From Monoraphidium neglectum (lineage: Eukaryota > Chlorophyta > Chlorophyceae > Sphaeropleales > Selenastraceae): a stretch of DNA of 13,438 nucleotides. The stretch lies in contig NW_014012761.1 in assembly GCF_000611645.1 (NCBI RefSeq), forward strand, positions 1-13,438, read 5' to 3'. Numbering within the stretch: the stretch's first letter is position 1; each line of letters opens with the position of its first letter. The notes below the pieces were generated by a model that saw only the letters and a list, made by a program, of their open reading frames with translations, ran no database searches and was not told the DNA's origin. Shown one piece after another: positions 1 to 8,378 of the stretch. Position numbers and translations under genes: made by a program.

Positions 1-26
1 AGATAAGGTGGTGTAGCTGATTGAGA

Positions 27-54
27 GGGGAGGGCAGGGGCAGGGGCTGGGGGG
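27..54 (+). other. G-rich tract with G-quadruplex potential
   Basis: Five closely spaced runs of three to six G (27-30, 32-34, 37-40, 43-46, 49-54) are separated by 1-2 bases. This fits the pattern of four or more G-tracts with short loops expected for an intramolecular G-quadruplex. No gene can be placed beside it, so its role is unknown. Confidence 0.6.
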
Positions 55-80
55 TGCATGGACGGGGGTGCTGACGTGGC

Positions 81-119
81 TGCGGGTTGCCCGCACCCGA
101 GAACCACCTTGGTTCGGGT
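81..119 (+). repeat. Two tandem short hairpins
   Basis: TGCGGG (81-86) and CCCGCA (90-95) are perfect reverse complements around a 3-base loop. Directly after, ACCCG (95-99) plus AACC (102-105) pair with GGTT (111-114) plus CGGGT (115-119) around a 5-base loop, with a 2-base bulge on the left arm. The two hairpins share base 95. They could be part of a degraded repeat or of a UTR; no neighbouring gene decides this. Confidence 0.5.
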
Positions 120-1924
120 CACGACACCTAGGAGTCGGCCAGCAGCCCCATGGGCAACCAGCAGGGTGCGTCACTGCCGCTGATACATTAATACACCATT
201 ATACATGAACCTGAGACTGCTATGCCCCGCATGCAGGCCGATCGACAGCGAAAGGGCTGGCCCGTTCGGCGCCACGCTGGCACGCTACGGCGCCGTGAGC
301 TCACCCCCTGTGACCGCCAATAGCCAGGTCTTGCGTTGCACCCATCAAGCGTCCAGAACCACGCAGGGTCGCCTGCGCTTGAGGCGGCAAGAGCCCGTTC
401 ATGATGACAACGGGCTTGCTTGGGCTCAGATGATGCCGGCCGGGCCCCGCCCTGGACCCACCGTGGCCTGCGTCATGTCGGTCAAAGAGGGTGCTCGAAC
501 AGAAACGAATGTGTTACTGCCGATCGGAGCTCCTCTGTTCGACCTGCTGACCGCAGCCACGGCTACTGTCTCGATTTTCCAAGGGAGCGGGGTCCTAAAT
601 TCGACGCCATAGTGCAACAACTGCATCTGCCGAAGTGAGGAAGCGCTGCGACGGGGGGCACATGATACCAGGACATCGCAAGAATCTGGGTCTCCGCCGA
701 GCAGCTGCAGGCAGCGGGCTGCTCTGCAGGCCAACTACACAATCAGGAGCATGTAAATTCGGTGTGTGTCGGCTGCTGATTACCCTCGTTCTGCGCATCG
801 TGAGTTCGCGGCGCTCCCAATGACGGGCTCAACCGTGGGCGCTGCTCAGCAGCAGTGCTGCGCCAACTGGCATTGTGCGCCAACAAGCTGGGCGCAGGGC
901 CTGCTGGGTAGCCCATGGGCGATGCAATGTCAGCATACAGTTGTGTGTCCAGGATGGGCACGTGCGAGCTTGCTCGCGAGGCGCATGTTTGCCATTCCCA
1001 CAACTAATTCAACCGACGCTGGGGCAGGGGTGCACGCATGCTCCCCTCGAGATTCGGACTGTCATCACCCATCTCTGATGTTGCTCAGCAGCTCACTGAG
1101 CCATTTGGCATGTTGCACGATCGCCTGTAGTGCTGCAGGTGTCCTCCCATCGCCATCCCATCGCAGTTCCGCTGGCTTGCCACATGCTACAAAGAAGGGC
1201 TGGTTGTGGCGCCAGCAGCTGAAGCCCTGGTCATGCCGACACTTGATGTCAAACCAATTGCCCTATAAAACACCTGAACCTCAGTACAACCACCTACTGG
1301 CTCCCACGGCTCCTGATCATGCTTCAACCAAACACCTGCAGACAGCCCGGCATTTGTCAAGCTGTTCCTTACTCCAGGACGGCTTTGATCGTGCGAAACG
1401 GGTTTGACAGGCAAATTACTGCACCTACGGCAGCTTTGGGGCTTATATGGCTCCAAACACAAAGTCCAGGCCCACAACTGCTAGCGTACCCAACGCCAAC
1501 AAACGTGAAGGTCCAAACAATCATCATGCGGAGATAGCACGGCACACTCCAGGATAACATACAGGCCAGCGGACAGCCACAGCCCAAAACGCAGTCCGTC
1601 ATAACCAGTCAAAGCACCGCAAGCGCCGCGTCACCGACCGTCCTGGCTGGCTCACCGGTTGCAGCGAAATATGATTACTCACAACGCCCTGCATGCTGGC
1701 CAGCTCTGTGCACCTGTCAAGCCTCTCCACATGTGGTACATGTACAGGTGCCTCCTAGGATCAGCTGTGTCGGTGTTGTTGCGCAGCGTGCAGGCGCAGG
1801 CTGCAATTTTGCCACCACATAGGGTCTACACAAATCAGCCAACAATCGTACAGGATACGGCAGGATTCTCCTCTCATGTACCGTTCATTGAACTTTGGAA
1901 CCACGAGATAGATATATAAGTTAC
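120..1924. other. No supportable gene
   Basis: I read all six frames of this stretch and recognise no protein family. The longest open frame (plus, roughly 766-1407, first ATG near 822) has no domain, no conserved motif and no convincing splice structure. The composition is visibly less GC-rich than the genes to the right. A TATAAAA string lies at 1264-1270, with nothing recognisable downstream. The stretch may be intergenic, UTR, or eroded repeat. Confidence 0.5.
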
Positions 1925-2110
1925 TCACACCATAGCATAACTGCCATCGGCCCCGCGCTCATCAGAGCGGACCACCTCATTCCTAGCTTTCCAACGGCCA
2001 GTAAGCATACACATAAGGGGCAACATTATCAGCAAGCACAGAGCCACCAAGAAAATCAAAACCACAAGGTATAGTTCAGAGCATGTCGAACAACCGCTGG
2101 TTGAGATACC
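1925..2110 (-). CDS. Weak candidate exon: single membrane span with basic cytosolic tail
   Basis: The end of a minus-strand frame (stop TGA at 1925-1927) encodes about 20 strongly hydrophobic residues (LYLVVLIFLVALCLLIMLPL), followed by a basic stretch (GRWKAR) and a short acidic tail. The pattern is that of a C-terminal membrane anchor obeying the positive-inside rule. A possible 3' splice acceptor (CAACCAG) lies just upstream of the span. The upstream part of the frame is Cys/Trp-rich, resembles no family, and may be intron or UTR. No TGTAA signal follows closely. It could be a chance hydrophobic frame; transcript evidence would decide. Confidence 0.22.
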   Translation of the reverse strand, partial: GISTSGCSTCSELYLVVLIFLVALCLLIMLPLMCMLTGRWKARNEVVRSDERGADGSYAMV

Positions 2111-2861
2111 GTGCATCAAGCCACCACACACCCCGTTCTCCCAACCATTCACGATCGCCCCTCTCCGCACTGTCCATGCCTGGATGCGTGATATGAAGAC
2201 ACTGAGGCACCGCCAGATCCTCAGTTTCAGTGTAATGAGTGGGCTCCAAAGCAGGAGCACCACAGTCAGTCCCCTGTCTGCGGTTCTGCACACAAGTGCT
2301 GGCCTCTTATGGCGGGTGCACCCCAAACGGTGGGTACACCACACCAGCAAGCGATCTCCCATGCACCCCCACATGTCGAATTTGAACAAATCTGAACAAA
2401 TACTGCCGATGAATGCTCACAACATGACCGCACACACTTGCAGGCATGCTTGCCACTCAGCAGCAGGATGAAGCCAGTGATGAGCTCGATTGATATGAAC
2501 ATGACTTGCTAGTTACACGGCACGGCACACTCACAGTATTTGTCTCTCAGGCAGTGGCTTGTTTTTGCTGGGTCAAAAGCATTGAAAGACATGCATGTGC
2601 ACAAGACTGCAGCCGTGGGGCTAGGCTACATCCACTACAGGACGCCCAGGGCAGCGGGCGACATCACAAAACACACAAGCCCATGAGCAGCGGGCGACAC
2701 CAGGTGCAGCACAACAAATCCTCCATCCCCGCCCACAATGAGAATCGATCACATACTGACATCGTAGCTGAGCAACAATAAACACTGGGCAGCAATACCT
2801 CATGCTGTAAACATCCAGGCCGGCGAACAGCGACGCCCGGCGCGCGGCGCGAACAACACGG
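2111..2861 (-). other. Probable 3' UTR and downstream region of the DOHH gene
   Basis: No coding sequence is recognised. On the minus strand the first TGTAA poly(A) signal after the DOHH stop codon is at 2513-2517, giving a 3' UTR of about 350 bases. A 13-base direct repeat (GCAGCGGGCGACA) occurs at 2651-2663 and 2687-2699. The rest holds nothing I can name. Confidence 0.4.
2513..2517 (-). terminator. TGTAA poly(A) signal, candidate for DOHH
   Basis: TTACA on the plus strand reads TGTAA on the minus strand, the canonical chlorophyte polyadenylation signal. It is the first one I find downstream of the DOHH stop, about 345 bases away. A five-base word is common by chance, so the assignment is tentative. 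Confidence 0.35.
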
Positions 2862-4722
2862 TCAGTGCGCCGCGACCGCCGCACCCCCGGCCGCGCCGGC
2901 CGGCCCACCCACCGCGGCGCAGTACTCGAAGGCCCCGCTGGCCTCGTGCTCCAAAACGTCCAGCGCCACCACGCAGCTGTGTGCAACAATGGGCTCTGCG
3001 TCAGCAGCGTGCGCGCGCAGCAGCGCGACACAGCCGGGGTCTGCGACGGCGCCGAGCGCTTCGGCGGCCTCGTGGCGCACCATGGCGTGTTCGCGCTGGT
3101 CCCGCAGTACTGGGGGTGGGTTGGTTCACAGGCCGATGTGGTGATGGCAGTTTGCAGAAGGAAATTGGTATGAGGAGGGCCAAGACGGAGCTCGGTCGGC
3201 ATGGCGTGAGCGGGTTAACGCATGGGGTCACCCTCCGGCAGCCTCTGTGTGCGCGCCGCAGCCCGGCTCCCGCAACGCAACGAAGCCACCACGCTTTCCC
3301 CCCTCTCCCGCCATCCGCTCAAGCCGAGCTGCCCACAAGCCCCCTCACCGCGCCCGAGCGTCGGCACCGACAGGGGGTGCTGCAGCTGCCCCAGCACGTA
3401 CGCCACCTCGTGCTTCAGGAGGGCGCTCGCCGCGCCAAACGCCTCGCACAGCACGGCCACCGCCTCGTCGCCGCCGCGGTTGCGCAGCGCGAACAGCGCG
3501 CGGTAGCGCTGCGAGCGAGGAGTGCGTCAGGGGGTGGTGCGTGGCGTGTTTTTCCCGTTGAACAGTGTGACAGCGCCCTACGCACGCTGCGAGTGAAGGG
3601 TGACCCAGCTGCCCGCGAGTGCCAAGGCCTGCCCCTGCCTGAGGCGCCAGGCCTACAGGCGCCGCAGCTGCGGGTTGCGGGCTGCTCTGTGCACGACAGG
3701 TTGCGCACGCGCACGTGCCACACCCACAGACTGCTCCTGAGCCGCGGCCCGTCACACCAAAGGGCACACGGCAGGCCTCGCGCTCGTGACCCGGGGCCGA
3801 AAACGCTGCCAATCCTGCTCACGTCAAACATGCGCTGGTTCGGGTCCAGCAGTATCTGCCGCAGCTGCTCCATGGGCGTTTCAAGCGGGAACGGCGGCGT
3901 CGGGTCGACCGACATGTAAGGGGAATCGCCGCCCCGCAGCCCCGCGGGGCCGGCCTGCTGCAGGAACTCGATCCGCTCCAGCGCCAGCTGGCAGGTCTCT
4001 GCGACCTCCGGCGCCGCGTCGCGCGCGTGGCGGCGGAGAGAGTCGAGGCACTCGGGGCGGCCAATCGCGCCGAGCGCCTCGCCTGCCTCGTGGCGGACCC
4101 TGCGGGGGGCGCCGCGGCCGGGGGTTGGGTGCAGTTGAGGGCAGCGAGCATGAGCGGCTTCGCAGCGCAGCGCCGGTTCATGCGCTACTGACGGCGGCCT
4201 TGAGTGCCAGCCGGCCAAGGCCTACAACTGCATTGGCACGTGACTGCTTGAGCGGCTGTTTGCAGCAAAGGCACAACTGGATCAGGGCGGCACTCGCATG
4301 ATCGCGCAGGCAGCCGCGTCCTCACATGGGGTGCTCAGACGTGTCGGCAAGGACTGCCTGCAGCACCTCCACTGCTGCCGGGTCCTGCCGCTGCCCCATG
4401 CAGAACGCCACGTCATGCCGAAACAGCGCTGAGCCGTCGCGCAGGGCTGTGAAAAAGTAAGGTGCATGGCGGAGTGCACATTTGATCGGCGGCGGCTGGC
4501 GACTGGCAACGACAAGTACAGCGAGCAGCGAGGCGCCGAACCCCTGCGCCCATTTGCCGCACCTAGGGCGAGAGCATCGTGTGCCCCCTTGCCGTCGATG
4601 TTGCGAAGGGAGAACAGAACGCGGTACTTTTCGGGCAGCGAGGTCTCGCGCGCCCTCAGCTTCGCCTCCAAAGACTGGACCGCCTCAGGGGCGACCTCCA
4701 CAAGTTTTGCTAGGTTTGCCAT
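2862..4722 (-). CDS. DOHH: Deoxyhypusine hydroxylase (HEAT-like repeat, di-iron)
   Basis: DOHH catalyses the second step of hypusine formation: it hydroxylates deoxyhypusine on translation factor eIF5A in the cytosol, using a di-iron centre. My model has five exons: 4563-4722, 4326-4446, 3823-4099, 3349-3508 and 2862-3109. It encodes 321 residues (human DOHH about 302), and all phases agree. The family's two four-repeat halves are visible. The metal motifs lie at H64-D65, H97-E98 ([13 protein letters not shown]), H219-E220 ([15 protein letters not shown]) and H252-E253 ([12 protein letters not shown]). The 33-residue spacing inside each half equals that of the human enzyme. The inter-repeat linker ([23 protein letters not shown]) is also family-like. 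The start ATG precedes [14 protein letters not shown], the normal first repeat. The first motif is HD rather than the usual HE. The C-terminus is Ala/Gly-rich. The neighbour upstream on the same strand is the TMEM17-like gene, 494 bases away. Confidence 0.94.
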
Positions 4723-5216
4723 TGCTGATAACGACGCTCAAATTACCCAAGACCCTCTAGCGCAGGAAATGACGATTTGCGGCCTTATGGGGCTTCCATA
4801 CAGAACCAAATTATCGTACTTTGGAGGGGATTCGTGCAATCAATCATGCACATGCCACAGCCACGCAAGCTAACTCAATGCGCTTGTCACTCTGGTGAGG
4901 GGCAGCGACTGCAGTGGTGGCGCCGGATGGGTGCAATTCTCTGTGTATTTGTGTGCATACAGTAATGCCCGTCGAAGTATGATACCAGCTCACTTTGTAC
5001 CCGCAGCAGTTGCAGTACCCGTCAAGCGCACGTGGAAGCCCCTTTCGATTTTCCACTCCCGCTGCCTGGTTGACCTGAGTGCTCTTGAATTGACCAGCAC
5101 ATCTGCGGATTGGGGTCATGCAAAGCGACGCTCCCCACTACCTGCCATGCAAAGCTGACTTACATGGACGCATGTGCAGTACCACACCTTATGAATTACA
5201 CAAAACACCCCCCTGG
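4723..5216. other. Intergenic region between TMEM17-like 3' end and DOHH start
   Basis: Both flanking genes run on the minus strand, so this stretch holds the 3' UTR of the TMEM17-like gene on the right and the promoter and 5' UTR of DOHH on the left. Minus-strand TGTAA signals occur at 5196-5200 and 5160-5164. I see no TATA box, no RNA gene and no convincing extra exon. Confidence 0.6.
5196..5200 (-). terminator. TGTAA poly(A) signal of the TMEM17-like gene
   Basis: TGTAA on the minus strand begins about 17 bases past the stop codon at 5217-5219. A second copy lies at 5160-5164. The tight placement of two signals after a gene end predicted independently supports both the gene model and a chlorophyte origin. 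Given usual spacing, the second copy is the more likely functional signal. Confidence 0.55.
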
Positions 5217-6784
5217 TCACTCTCTGCCGTGCCACTGCCTGTACATCGACTGGTGCTGCTGCTGTTGTTGGAGCTGCTGCTGTTGCTGCTGCAGCGCCGC
5301 CTCGAACAGGTAGTACTGCTGCCGCTGCATCCTCAGCATGCGTGCCATCTGCAAGCAAAAGAGCAGTTCAAATGCTCTGCTTGGGTGTTGCATGCGTTTG
5401 AGCGTACACTGACACCCTCACGGTGTGGTGGGCGGCCGCGATTTCTGCGCCGCGCTGCAAGGCAAAATCACCAAGCACAAAGCCATGGCTGATCGCAGCT
5501 CGCGTGCCCCCCCTCCTCACCGCATACAGGGCCACCAAAAGCTCGCTGTGCAGCAGCAGCGCGGTCACCACCTGCAGTGCCTGGTCAAAGGGCGTCAAAT
5601 ACTGCGGGCAGGGGGGCCCGGGCGCAGTCTCAAAGTGGTACCAGAGCTGCAAAGCTTGGTTATTTGGCAGGAACGACCCTTCAAGGTCGGCCGGGCAAGC
5701 AGGGGCGCCTGCTACCTGCACGAGCCCTGCTCGTCACTCGTTTACTGTACTACTAGAGCGGCTGGGGAGTCCATGAGCTCACCCACTGGGCGAGCATCAT
5801 GTAGTAGGAGACAGCTGTCTGGGGCGCCAGCGTCAATGCCAGGAAGACAACTACCCATGGAACCTGCACATGCACACAGTGTTCGCAAGCGCAACGCCGT
5901 AGATCAGGGGCCAGCTGCACAGTCTGATGCTGGCACGGACACACCCCAGGCACAAACGCCTGCAGCCCCGCCTTGCATCCGGCACGCGCAGCATGCGCAG
6001 ATTGGATGCGGGCAGCCGGCAGCCTATACTACGCATGCTCGAGCCCTCACACCCCCCCCCCCCAATTGCTGCTGAGCGAAGCAGAACAGCGTCATCGACA
6101 CACGTTTTCCTGCAGGTTGCCGTAGTACCCAGCCAGCAGCCGCACCGGCTCCGCCAGCAGCCAAAAGAGCGTGAGCACTGTCCGCACTACGTCAGGGTCG
6201 GATACCATGAGCCCCGTGCGAAACTGCGCTTGCAAGCGGTCAACGCAGTGGCGTGTCAAGGGTCAAGCGGCAGCGGCAGCGGCAGCGGCAGCGTAGCACA
6301 TGCCTGTGGGGAGGCACGAGATGTGCACGGCTGCGGCAGCACATGGCTGCTGCGAGCGTTTGTTGCTGCTGCTCAGCCTGGCGAGATGCACATGTCTGGC
6401 GACGCGACAAGCGAAGGCGACGTGCACGCACCCGCACGCAGATGCGTAGGGCGTGCGTTATGAGCCATGCGATGGACCAGAACATGTTGTAGTAGAGGAG
6501 CTGCTGCAGCGGCAGGCTCGAGCAGATGCGCCGGTCTGACGATCAGTCACAGAGAGTTTGCAGCGGCAGGGGTGGCGGCAACAACTCGATAGCAGCACAG
6601 TGGCTTCTGTGGATTGATGGGATAATCAGCATTGTATAGGCACAGGCCTGCTCGTATTTTTGTGGCACAAGTCGGGAGTGTAGCAGCACAAGGAAGCGCG
6701 CGTGCTGCAGCGCCTCTCACTTGTGAGGGTGCGTGGCCGGGTGATACCGGGTGGCGCCACCCGTGCCGCCTGGTTTGCCATCAT
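5217..6784 (-). CDS. TMEM17-like four-span membrane protein (ciliary transition zone)
   Basis: TMEM17 family proteins belong to the MKS/B9 module of the transition zone, the membrane gate at the base of cilia. My model has six exons: 6748-6784 (tentative), 6438-6535, 6104-6223, 5783-5863, 5521-5715 and 5217-5348. It gives 220 residues in agreeing phase; vertebrate TMEM17 is about 200. Four hydrophobic spans lie near residues 25-44, 57-80, 88-110 and 157-177. Two stretches recall TMEM17: SSLPLQQLLYYNMFWSIAW before and in span 1, and EPVRLLAGYYGNLQENVP between spans 2 and 3, where the family has a GNLQE-VP motif. The C-terminus after span 4 is basic, then Gln-rich (six Q, L, five Q), unlike the animal protein. 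The first exon (ATG at 6784, weak 5' site GTATCA) is chosen only because its phase fits. The 5' site of exon 2 could also lie 6 bases further on, adding VR. TMEM216 is the related alternative; the GNLQE motif favours TMEM17. Confidence 0.75.
5251..5293 (-). repeat. Interrupted CAG/CAA tract (polyglutamine in TMEM17-like exon 6)
   Basis: On the minus strand this is a run of CAG and CAA codons broken by one CTC, coding six Q, L and five Q near the C-terminus of the TMEM17-like protein. The mix of CAA and CAG should make it more stable than the pure CAG run at 11195-11251. Confidence 0.85.
6052..6063 (+). repeat. Poly(C)12 tract
   Basis: Twelve consecutive C on the plus strand, within the intron between exons 3 and 4 of the TMEM17-like model. 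Read in the gene's direction this is poly(G), close behind the 5' splice site at 6103. The length is likely to vary and is prone to sequencing error. Confidence 0.95.
6267..6293 (+). repeat. (CGGCAG)4 hexanucleotide microsatellite
   Basis: Four perfect copies of CGGCAG at 6268-6291 with one or two matching flanking bases. It lies in the intron between exons 2 and 3 of the TMEM17-like gene, so it is non-coding in my model. Confidence 0.9.
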
Positions 6785-7202
6785 CGTGTCGACGTATTCG
6801 CTGATGCCACAGCTTCCTCACATGCTCCCGAGCCCTCCCACTATGCGCAGCTGTCGTCAAAGCTCTCGTTGTGAGTCAATGCACTTGCAGCGGCGCTGCT
6901 AATCCGCTGATGAGCTCCTGCAGCGCTGAGCCCGGTTGAACCGGCGGATTGAAAACCCAAGCACTCTTGTATGCACAGCCACAGGAGGTTGATGGTTGCT
7001 TGCGTGTTCGCCGCGGCAAGGACGACGACTCTTGCGATCTTGACCTTGAAGTGTTTGATTATTGCAATTGTGCCACAATAACGTCCTCGCTGTCGCTGTC
7101 AAAGCCGTAGACAACCGCAAGTCTCAATACCAGATCACGTCACCGCATAACTCTCGACACAGTGACACCGTGAGCCTTCCCTGCTGCGCAGTGCTCGCTC
7201 AC
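6785..7202. promoter_or_regulatory. Divergent promoter region, TMEM17-like / DUF3128 genes
   Basis: About 420 bases separate the tentative start of the minus-strand TMEM17-like gene from the ATG of the plus-strand DUF3128 gene. It must hold both promoters and 5' UTRs, unless the TMEM17-like gene starts elsewhere. I see no TATA box or clear repeated element. The short open frames here match nothing. Confidence 0.45.
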
Positions 7203-8077
7203 ATGGCATCATCAACGCCCGAAGAGCCTCGAGACACATCCTCTGGGGCGGCGGGCTCGCAGCAGCCTGAGGCGAGCGCAAGTGCCCCCATCACCAGCAG
7301 CAGCGAGAGCGGCGCTTCGCCGCCCACCGACGCTGCACCCAAGGAGAACCCATGGGAGGTGAACAAGCCTGTGGAGCGGCGAACGCAGGCGCTTAACGAG
7401 GAGATGCATGACTGCCTCTTCTGCTTTTGGAGCTGGATCACATGCGGCGGCCCTGGGGCACGGTTGCGGCAGCTCTATGTAAATGGGAAGCTCAGCAGGT
7501 GCGGTTACGCCCCACAGCCCAGCCTAGAGCCCCTTGTGTCCGTTTTGTGCGTCAGCGTGCAATCAGTAGTCCCTGCGGTGCGCACGCATGCCATCTGCCC
7601 ACCGGCAGACCCAAACTGCAACTGGCTGCGCTGCATGTGCACCGCTTGTCTGCCTGCTCCCAGCCCTCACCCGTCTCACCGCTCTCTGCCCCCCCACACA
7701 GGTGCATGGACGACTGGACGCGGCTGAAAAACTGCATGGTAATCAAGATGGACCCCGAAAAGGACATCATCCTGATCCCTGGCCCCCACCAGGTCTGGCG
7801 CATCCGCACGCGAAAGCAGGCGGCCGAGTTCTGGGGTGAGCAGTACAAGCACCTGCGGGAGGGCGCCCCGCCACGCGAGCCTCCAAGCGGCGTCAGCGGC
7901 GGGGTCGACCCCGACAGCGGCACCCTGGCCTCGCCGCGCGAGGACCGGGGCTCGTGCGGCAGCGGGGGCGGCGCCGCGGCAGAGCAGGACGCGGGGCGTC
8001 AGCAGCAGCAGTGGCGGCGGCGGCAGGAAGCGGCGGCGCGGTTGTGGGGACACCTCGGCGGCGGCGCCAGCCGGTGA
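7203..8077 (+). CDS. DUF3128/EMI1-family twin-CX9C protein
   Basis: Two exons, 7203-7498 and 7702-8077, join in agreeing phase (split Arg codon 99) across a 203-base intron with a GTGCGG donor and CACACAG acceptor, giving 223 residues. Residues 1-50 are Ser/Ala/Pro-rich and disordered-looking. The core has Cys71, Cys74, Cys81, Cys100 and Cys110. C71-C81 and C100-C110 form two CX9C motifs 18 residues apart, the helical-hairpin pattern of DUF3128 proteins such as yeast Emi1 and human C22orf39 (PANTS). After the core comes PGPHQVWRIRTRKQAAEFW, which I recall from plant and algal members. The C-terminus is Gly/Gln/Arg-rich. Twin-CX9C proteins are usually oxidised by Mia40 in the mitochondrial intermembrane space; that location is inferred here. 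The ATG is the first one giving a plain acidic/Ser-rich N-terminus with no stop before the core. The exact biochemical role of the family is unclear. Confidence 0.87.
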
Positions 8078-8294
8078 CAAAGAATGCTGCTGAGGGAACG
8101 CCTTTCACAAGAGCGAGTACCAACCACACTGCGCCCAGGGCTGACTCTCTCAGCCAGCGCTGTCAATTGATCCTGTTGCCTGACACTGCAATGGCGGGCG
8201 TGTGGCCACGCCAGCACGCCCTGTGACGGGTGGTTTACATGCCGTCCAACCAAGTCGTTTCGACACGTGCCCGTGTTACAATCACGATGCATGT

Positions 8295-8299
8295 TTACA
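8295..8299 (-). terminator. TGTAA poly(A) signal of the acid phosphatase gene
   Basis: This is the first minus-strand TGTAA after the phosphatase stop codon at 8379-8381, about 80 bases away. Further copies at 8276-8280 and 8234-8238 are possible alternates. Confidence 0.5.
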
Positions 8300-8306
8300 G
8301 GCAATG

Positions 8307-8311
8307 TGTAA
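8307..8311 (+). terminator. TGTAA poly(A) signal of the DUF3128 gene
   Basis: This is the first plus-strand TGTAA after the DUF3128 stop, giving a 3' UTR of roughly 250 bases. It sits 7 bases beyond the opposing minus-strand signal, so the two transcripts are expected to overlap. Confidence 0.45.
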
Positions 8312-8378
8312 TTCACAAAGTCAACTTGAGTAACACAGTAGGAACAGGTTTTGTTTATGGCAGTTCGTGGGTGGCATC

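Larger units (their letters stand above)
8078..8378. other. Convergent 3' UTR region with TGTAA signals on both strands
   Basis: The DUF3128 gene (plus) and the phosphatase gene (minus) end 301 bases apart. A plus-strand TGTAA lies at 8307-8311. Minus-strand TGTAA signals lie at 8295-8299, 8276-8280 and 8234-8238. I see no other gene in the stretch. Confidence 0.7.

Noticed and set aside
111..121. GGTTCGGGTCA resembling a tRNA or SINE B box
   Set aside because: No A box or cloverleaf can be placed at the right distance, and the string is already part of a hairpin.
205..638. Overlapping plus-strand frames of 135 and 72 codons
   Set aside because: No family motif, no splice support, and composition like random non-coding DNA. 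A degenerate transposon remnant is possible but not shown.
1264..1270. TATAAAA as a core promoter
   Set aside because: No supportable ORF, exon or RNA follows it; AT-rich words are expected by chance in this stretch.
2981..3919. Long plus-strand open frame of 312 codons
   Set aside because: It lies antisense to DOHH exons 3-5 and their introns; the minus strand carries the conserved HE motifs with correct spacing. High GC removes stop codons from the opposite strand.
5425..6075. Plus-strand open frame of 216 codons
   Set aside because: It is antisense to TMEM17-like exons 4 and 5 and intervening introns and shows no recognisable motif.
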